From the NCBI GenBank assembly GCA_963921305.4, contig CAWUEX030000002.1, positions 3,410,001-3,474,000 of the forward strand: 64,000 nucleotides of DNA, written 5' to 3'. The notes under the pieces are model-generated. The model made no database searches and was not told the origin of the DNA. It was given only the letters and a program-made list of their open reading frames with translations. Position numbers and translations under genes: made by a program. The DNA comes from CAWUEX02 sp963921305. GTDB taxonomy: Bacteria > Pseudomonadota > Alphaproteobacteria > Rhodospirillales > Rhodospirillaceae. Below are positions 60,680 to 64,000 of this stretch, in pieces (the stretch's first letter is position 1; every line of letters starts with the position of its first letter).

Positions 60680-61356
60680 GGCAGACGTTCGAGCAGAGCT
60701 TCCGCCGCCGCCTGCGTGGCTTCCCGCTTCGAGGGCCCTGACCCGTCCACAGGGTCGAAACCAGGCACTTCAACAGTCATATGAAAGACCGGCGCGTGAT
60801 CCGGCCCTTCGGACTCAACCAGCCGGTATTTGGGCAACGGCAGCCCCCGGCCCTGCGCCCATTCCTGCAATGTGGTTTTGGCATCCTTGGGCGGTTCAGG
60901 CACCTCATGAACCATTGGCTCCCATAACCTGGCCACCAGATCCCGGGCGGAGTCAAACCCGCCGTCCAGGAATACGGCGCCGATCAGCGCCTCGCAAGCG
61001 TCGCCTGCAATGCCGCTTTTCGTGCGGTCTGCCGCGTGCTCGCCCGCGCCAACGTCTATGTGCGCGTCCAAATCGAGTTTGGCGGCGATGCGGCCCAACG
61101 CGACCCCACTGGTCAGCGCGGCAAACCGCTTAGCCAGACTGCCCTCATCTTCTGCCGGAAAAGCCGCGTACAGCACTTCGGCAACCGTGAGGCCCAAAAC
61201 GCGATCGCCGAGAAACTCCAGACGTTCGTTGCTCTTAGCCGTATCACCGCGGCCAGAATTTTGCAGGCTGCTGCGATGGCGCAGAGCCAAACCGAGAAGG
61301 TTGGGGTCTTTGAAATGGTAGTCAAGCCGGCGTTCGAGTTCGCGGTGCGCGTTCAT
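60676..61356 (-). CDS. rnc: Ribonuclease III
   Basis: RNase III cuts double-stranded RNA in rRNA and mRNA processing. The 226-residue product has the signature NERLEFLGDRVLGLTVAEVL and GDACEALIGAVFLDGGFDSARDLV with the metal-binding acidic residues. The dsRNA-binding domain has DAKTTLQEWAQGRGLPLPKYRLVESEGPDHAPVFHMTV (in two parts). It lies between lepB and era with short gaps, a standard order. Confidence 0.96.
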   Translation of the reverse strand: MNAHRELERRLDYHFKDPNLLGLALRHRSSLQNSGRGDTAKSNERLEFLGDRVLGLTVAEVLYAAFPAEDEGSLAKRFAALTSGVALGRIAAKLDLDAHIDVGAGEHAADRTKSGIAGDACEALIGAVFLDGGFDSARDLVARLWEPMVHEVPEPPKDAKTTLQEWAQGRGLPLPKYRLVESEGPDHAPVFHMTVEVPGFDPVDGSGPSKREATQAAAEALLERLP

Positions 61357-61364
61357 CGCCGCGA

Positions 61365-62099
61365 CTAATCGAGCAGATTGAAGAAACGGCTAAACCGTGT
61401 CGCCGATGGCCATTTCCAAAACTCGAAGATCGACGCCGTGCCATCGGTGGAGAAGAACAAGATCTCAGCCCGGCCCACCAGGTTTTCGGCGGGAACAAAA
61501 CCAACCTGGCTGCGGCTGTCTTCCGAGTTGTCGCGGTTGTCGCCCATCATGAAGTAGTGGCCGGCGGGCACTTTGAATTCACGGGTGTTGTCGAACCGGC
61601 GATTGTCGCCTTCCTCGAGAATATAGTGTTCCTTGCCACCCGGCAGCGTTTCGACAAACTGAGCGACGCGCACCTGTGTGCCATAGGGATTACGGTAGAC
61701 AAAATCGTCGATGCGTTCGCGGCGCACCATTTCGCCGTTGATGAACAGGCGCCCGTCCTGGACCTGAATGGTGTCTCCGGGAAGGCCAATCACCCGTTTG
61801 ATGTAATCGGTCTTGTTGTCGCGGGGCAGTTTGAACACGGCGATATCGCCCCGCTCAGGCCGGTCATTAAATACCCGCCCTGAGAACGGCATGAAGCTGA
61901 GCGGGAAGGAGTGCCGGCTGTAGCCATAGGAATATTTCGAAACAAAAAGATAGTCGCCGATCAGAAGCGTGGGCCGCATCGAGCCCGACGGGATATTGAA
62001 CGGCTCAAAAGCGAACGTCCTGATCGCCAAGGCGAACAGGATGGCATAGAACACCGTTCGGATGGTTTCCCAGAACCCGTCGTTTTTCTTCTTGGACAT
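61365..62099 (-). CDS. lepB: Signal peptidase I
   Basis: LepB cleaves signal peptides at the periplasmic side of the inner membrane. The 244-residue product has one N-terminal transmembrane helix. The catalytic Ser is in FNIPSGSMRPTLLIGDYLFVSKYSYGYSR (Ser in PSGSM), the Lys in KTDYIKRVIGLPGD, and the conserved MMGDNRDNSEDSR block. The ATG at 62099 fits the family; a GTG ten codons upstream is possible. It lies in lepB-rnc-era order. Confidence 0.96.
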   Translation of the reverse strand: MSKKKNDGFWETIRTVFYAILFALAIRTFAFEPFNIPSGSMRPTLLIGDYLFVSKYSYGYSRHSFPLSFMPFSGRVFNDRPERGDIAVFKLPRDNKTDYIKRVIGLPGDTIQVQDGRLFINGEMVRRERIDDFVYRNPYGTQVRVAQFVETLPGGKEHYILEEGDNRRFDNTREFKVPAGHYFMMGDNRDNSEDSRSQVGFVPAENLVGRAEILFFSTDGTASIFEFWKWPSATRFSRFFNLLD

Positions 62100-62249
62100 G
62101 GCTCCGGCGCTGTCTGTCACGGGGTGCACATTCTCGACGTTACTGATGCTTCGGAGAGGCCAAAAACGCGCGTGTTTCGGCTCCCGAATGGCGGATAAAA
62201 CCGGGCCACAAGAGCCCTGTCAACCTACAGCCTTGTTAGAATGGGCTTT

Positions 62250-62666
62250 TTAGCCGGCTTTGGGCACAGCCGTGATGATGACCATCGCCTCGGCGAGCGG
62301 ATACTCATCGGTGATGGTTAACTCGACCTGGGCCTCCATGCCCTCTGGGGTCATCGCCGCCAAGCGTTTGGCCGCACCGCCAGTCATCTGCACCGTGGGT
62401 TTGCCCGAGGGAAGGTTTACGACCCCGAGATCGCGCCAGTACACGCCTTGGCGAAAACCGGTGCCGAGCGCCTTGGAGGCGGCCTCCTTGGCCGCATAGC
62501 GCTTGGCGAACGTGGCAGCGTAGGCCTGACCAGCCCCCTTGCGGCGCTCAGCTTTCGCCTGTTCCACCTCGGTATAGATGCGCTGAATGAAGCGGTCGCC
62601 GAAGCGGGCGAGCGTTTTCTCAATGCGGCGAATGTCGATCAAATCGTTGCCAATGCCGAGGATCAT
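62250..62666 (-). CDS. acpS: Holo-[acyl-carrier-protein] synthase
   Basis: AcpS moves phosphopantetheine from CoA to ACP. The 138-residue product has MILGIGNDLIDIRRIEKTLARFGDRFIQRIYTEVE with the metal Asp, then FAKRYAAKEAASKALGTGF with the metal Glu. These are the family motifs. It overlaps pdxJ by four bases at its start and is followed by a gap of about 150 bases to lepB. Assignment is firm. Confidence 0.96.
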   Translation of the reverse strand: MILGIGNDLIDIRRIEKTLARFGDRFIQRIYTEVEQAKAERRKGAGQAYAATFAKRYAAKEAASKALGTGFRQGVYWRDLGVVNLPSGKPTVQMTGGAAKRLAAMTPEGMEAQVELTITDEYPLAEAMVIITAVPKAG

Positions 62667-63421
62667 GACCGCGAGCCTTCGCTGTCGACGGCGCGGGCGG
62701 CATCCATAAGCCGGCGCATCTCCTGAATGGCCGGGGCAAACCCCAAATAAATCGCCTCACCGACAAGAAAATGTCCGATGTTGAGTTCCTTCAACGTCGG
62801 AATAGCGGCAATGGGAGTCACCGTCTCGAAACTGATGCCATGGCCGGCATGGCACTCGAGCCCGAGTTCTTCCGCACGTTGCGCGGCGGCAACGATACGC
62901 TCAAAGTGCGCGTCCCGTTCCGCGCCCTCGGGCGCTTCGCAGTACGCACCGACATGGAGTTCGATCACGGGCGCGTTGAGACGCGCTGCGGCTTCGACCT
63001 GCGCCACGTCAGGCTCAATGAACAAGGACACACGAATACCGGCCGACGCCATTTCCCGGACATAATGGGACAGGTGGTTGTGCCCTCCCGCGGCGTCCAG
63101 TCCGCCTTCGGTGGTGCGTTCCTCACGTTTCTCCGGCACGATACAGGACGCATACGGAACATGGCGCAGCGCGATCTCCAGCATTTCTTCGGTGGCCGCC
63201 ATTTCCAGATTCAGCGGCAACGAAATGTCGCGCCGCAGGCGGTCGATGTCGTCATCGGAGATGTGACGGCGGTCTTCGCGCAAGTGCGCCGTGATGCCAT
63301 CAGCCCCCGCCTCGGCGGCGACAATGGCCGCACGCACGGGATCAGGATGCACCCCGCCCCGGGCGTTTCTGATTGTCGCCACATGGTCAATATTGACCCC
63401 GAGCCGAAGATGGTTGCTCAC
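62663..63421 (-). CDS. pdxJ: Pyridoxine 5'-phosphate synthase PdxJ
   Basis: PdxJ makes pyridoxine 5'-phosphate from deoxyxylulose phosphate and amino-oxopropyl phosphate. The 252-residue product begins SNHLRLGVNIDHVATIRNARGG, with DGITAHLREDRRHISDDDI, ALRHVPYASCIVPEKREERTTEGG and HAGHGISFETVTPIAAIPTLKELNIGHFLVGEAI (in two pieces). The GTG at 63421 overlaps the DUF2062 stop (GTGA), so the long frame upstream is not used. It is followed by acpS. Confidence 0.95.
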   Translation of the reverse strand: MSNHLRLGVNIDHVATIRNARGGVHPDPVRAAIVAAEAGADGITAHLREDRRHISDDDIDRLRRDISLPLNLEMAATEEMLEIALRHVPYASCIVPEKREERTTEGGLDAAGGHNHLSHYVREMASAGIRVSLFIEPDVAQVEAAARLNAPVIELHVGAYCEAPEGAERDAHFERIVAAAQRAEELGLECHAGHGISFETVTPIAAIPTLKELNIGHFLVGEAIYLGFAPAIQEMRRLMDAARAVDSEGSRS

Positions 63422-64000
63422 GGCCCGCCGTCCTGCCGCGGCATGCGGTGCCGCTTGGCTGCGCGTCTGGACCGGCGGCGCATCTGATAAATTTCGATTG
63501 GCCGGTAAAACGCGGCGTACACGAGCAGTCCCACTACAATAGAGATGGGAATGCAGCCGAGAATCATCGGCAACCAAACAGGCCAGACTTGTGTCGCGAA
63601 CAAGTCGCCATCGCCTTCGATCAAAGACTGCACCAAGGCGGAGAACATGCCGGTGAAGCTGCCTTCGTTACTGGGCACATAGTCCTCGCCCCCCAGCATC
63701 CACTGCCCGATCTGAAAACTGCCGATCCAGATCAGGGGAAAGGTCCAGGGGTTGCCGACGATGGTACCAAACATAGACGCAATCACGTTCGCCCGGATCA
63801 GCCAAGCCAGGGCGGCCGCCATGAAGAAGTGCGCCCCGATGAACGGCGTCATCGACATGGCAGCACCACATGCCAGCCCGGCGGCGATGGAATAGGGCGT
63901 ACCCGGCAGCCGGCGCACACGATGCAGCAGATATTCCAGGGCCCGGCGCCAACCCGTGCGCGGCCACAGGACTCGTTTGACGATCAGAGGAACAGACGGC
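63418..64000 (-). CDS. DUF2062 family membrane protein (5' end outside window)
   Basis: A membrane protein that enters from the right edge. The frame continues without a stop from the GTG at 63918 outward to the window end, so the true start lies beyond 64000. Marks of DUF2062 are the basic opening WRRALEYLLHRVRRLPGTPYSIAAGLACG, then MTPFIGAHFFMAAALAWLIRANVIASMFGTIVGNPWTFPLIW (two pieces). Two or three hydrophobic helices follow, and a basic tail. It overlaps the pdxJ start. Function of DUF2062 is not known. Confidence 0.88.
   Translation of the reverse strand, partial: PSVPLIVKRVLWPRTGWRRALEYLLHRVRRLPGTPYSIAAGLACGAAMSMTPFIGAHFFMAAALAWLIRANVIASMFGTIVGNPWTFPLIWIGSFQIGQWMLGGEDYVPSNEGSFTGMFSALVQSLIEGDGDLFATQVWPVWLPMILGCIPISIVVGLLVYAAFYRPIEIYQMRRRSRRAAKRHRMPRQDGGP

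Overview
The window reads as a contiguous piece of an alphaproteobacterial chromosome of about 60% GC, probably from a Rhodospirillales-like or related, possibly marine, lineage. The evidence is gene order: dusB(nifR3)-ntrB-ntrC-ntrY-ntrX-trkA-dat with hfq-hflX behind it, rpmF-plsX-fabH-ihfA-merR followed by tRNA-Pro, the nrdR-ribD-ribE-ribB-ribH-nusB-thiL-hppA block, and DUF2062-pdxJ-acpS-lepB-rnc-era-recO are all typical of Alphaproteobacteria. A ubiquinol-cytochrome c chaperone, a fused IspDF and a PAS_5-type protein agree. No rRNA, CRISPR array, prophage or insertion sequence was seen. Genus and species cannot be named from the sequence alone.

Layout. 1-2 kb: 3' end of a TatD nuclease gene, a PhnP-like metallo-beta-lactamase hydrolase and a small orphan membrane protein. 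2.1-4.3 kb: two tandem paralogues with degenerate receiver domains; the first is split by a frameshift in a run of eight G. 4.3-10.9 kb is the least ordinary stretch. It holds a methyltransferase with a Tat-like leader and its small partner, a giant pilin-like protein (pilin-type N-terminus, LamG-like middle, glycine-rich C-terminus), and a second diverged methyltransferase of the same family. 10.9-25 kb: mazG, a lipoprotein, an inositol-phosphatase-family enzyme, then the leftward hfq-hflX and ntr/trkA/dat clusters. 25-33 kb: ispDF, cutA, two small unknown genes, tRNA-Pro, the IHF-alpha/fatty-acid/phospholipid block, yceD, the cytochrome bc1 chaperone and bamE. 33-43.5 kb: membrane pyrophosphatase, a FliL-like protein, thiL, nusB, riboflavin synthesis, nrdR, glyA and rpiB. 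43.6-54 kb: penicillin-acylase-family enzyme, MotB, Bpt aminoacyl-transferase, ArsR/AHSA1 pair, TonB-dependent receptor, PAS_5 protein, two tandem exported VOC proteins and a DUF2189 membrane protein. 54-64 kb: parC, an OGT-like TPR glycosyltransferase, and the recO-era-rnc-lepB-acpS-pdxJ-DUF2062 block, in which an unreported-looking 59-residue membrane protein sits between recO and era.

How the genes work together. The ntr genes form two sensor/regulator pairs (NtrB/NtrC, NtrY/NtrX) for nitrogen or redox signalling. The rib genes give most of the riboflavin pathway, but the GTP cyclohydrolase II half of the RibBA protein lacks its zinc cysteines, so that activity must come from another gene. 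The plsX-fabH-acpS-lepB-bamE genes serve the envelope. Nothing in the window proves a new system. The best candidates for one are the methyltransferase/pilin-like region, the frameshifted receiver paralogue with its GANTC-rich upstream DNA, and the 73-base hairpin at 4484-4556.
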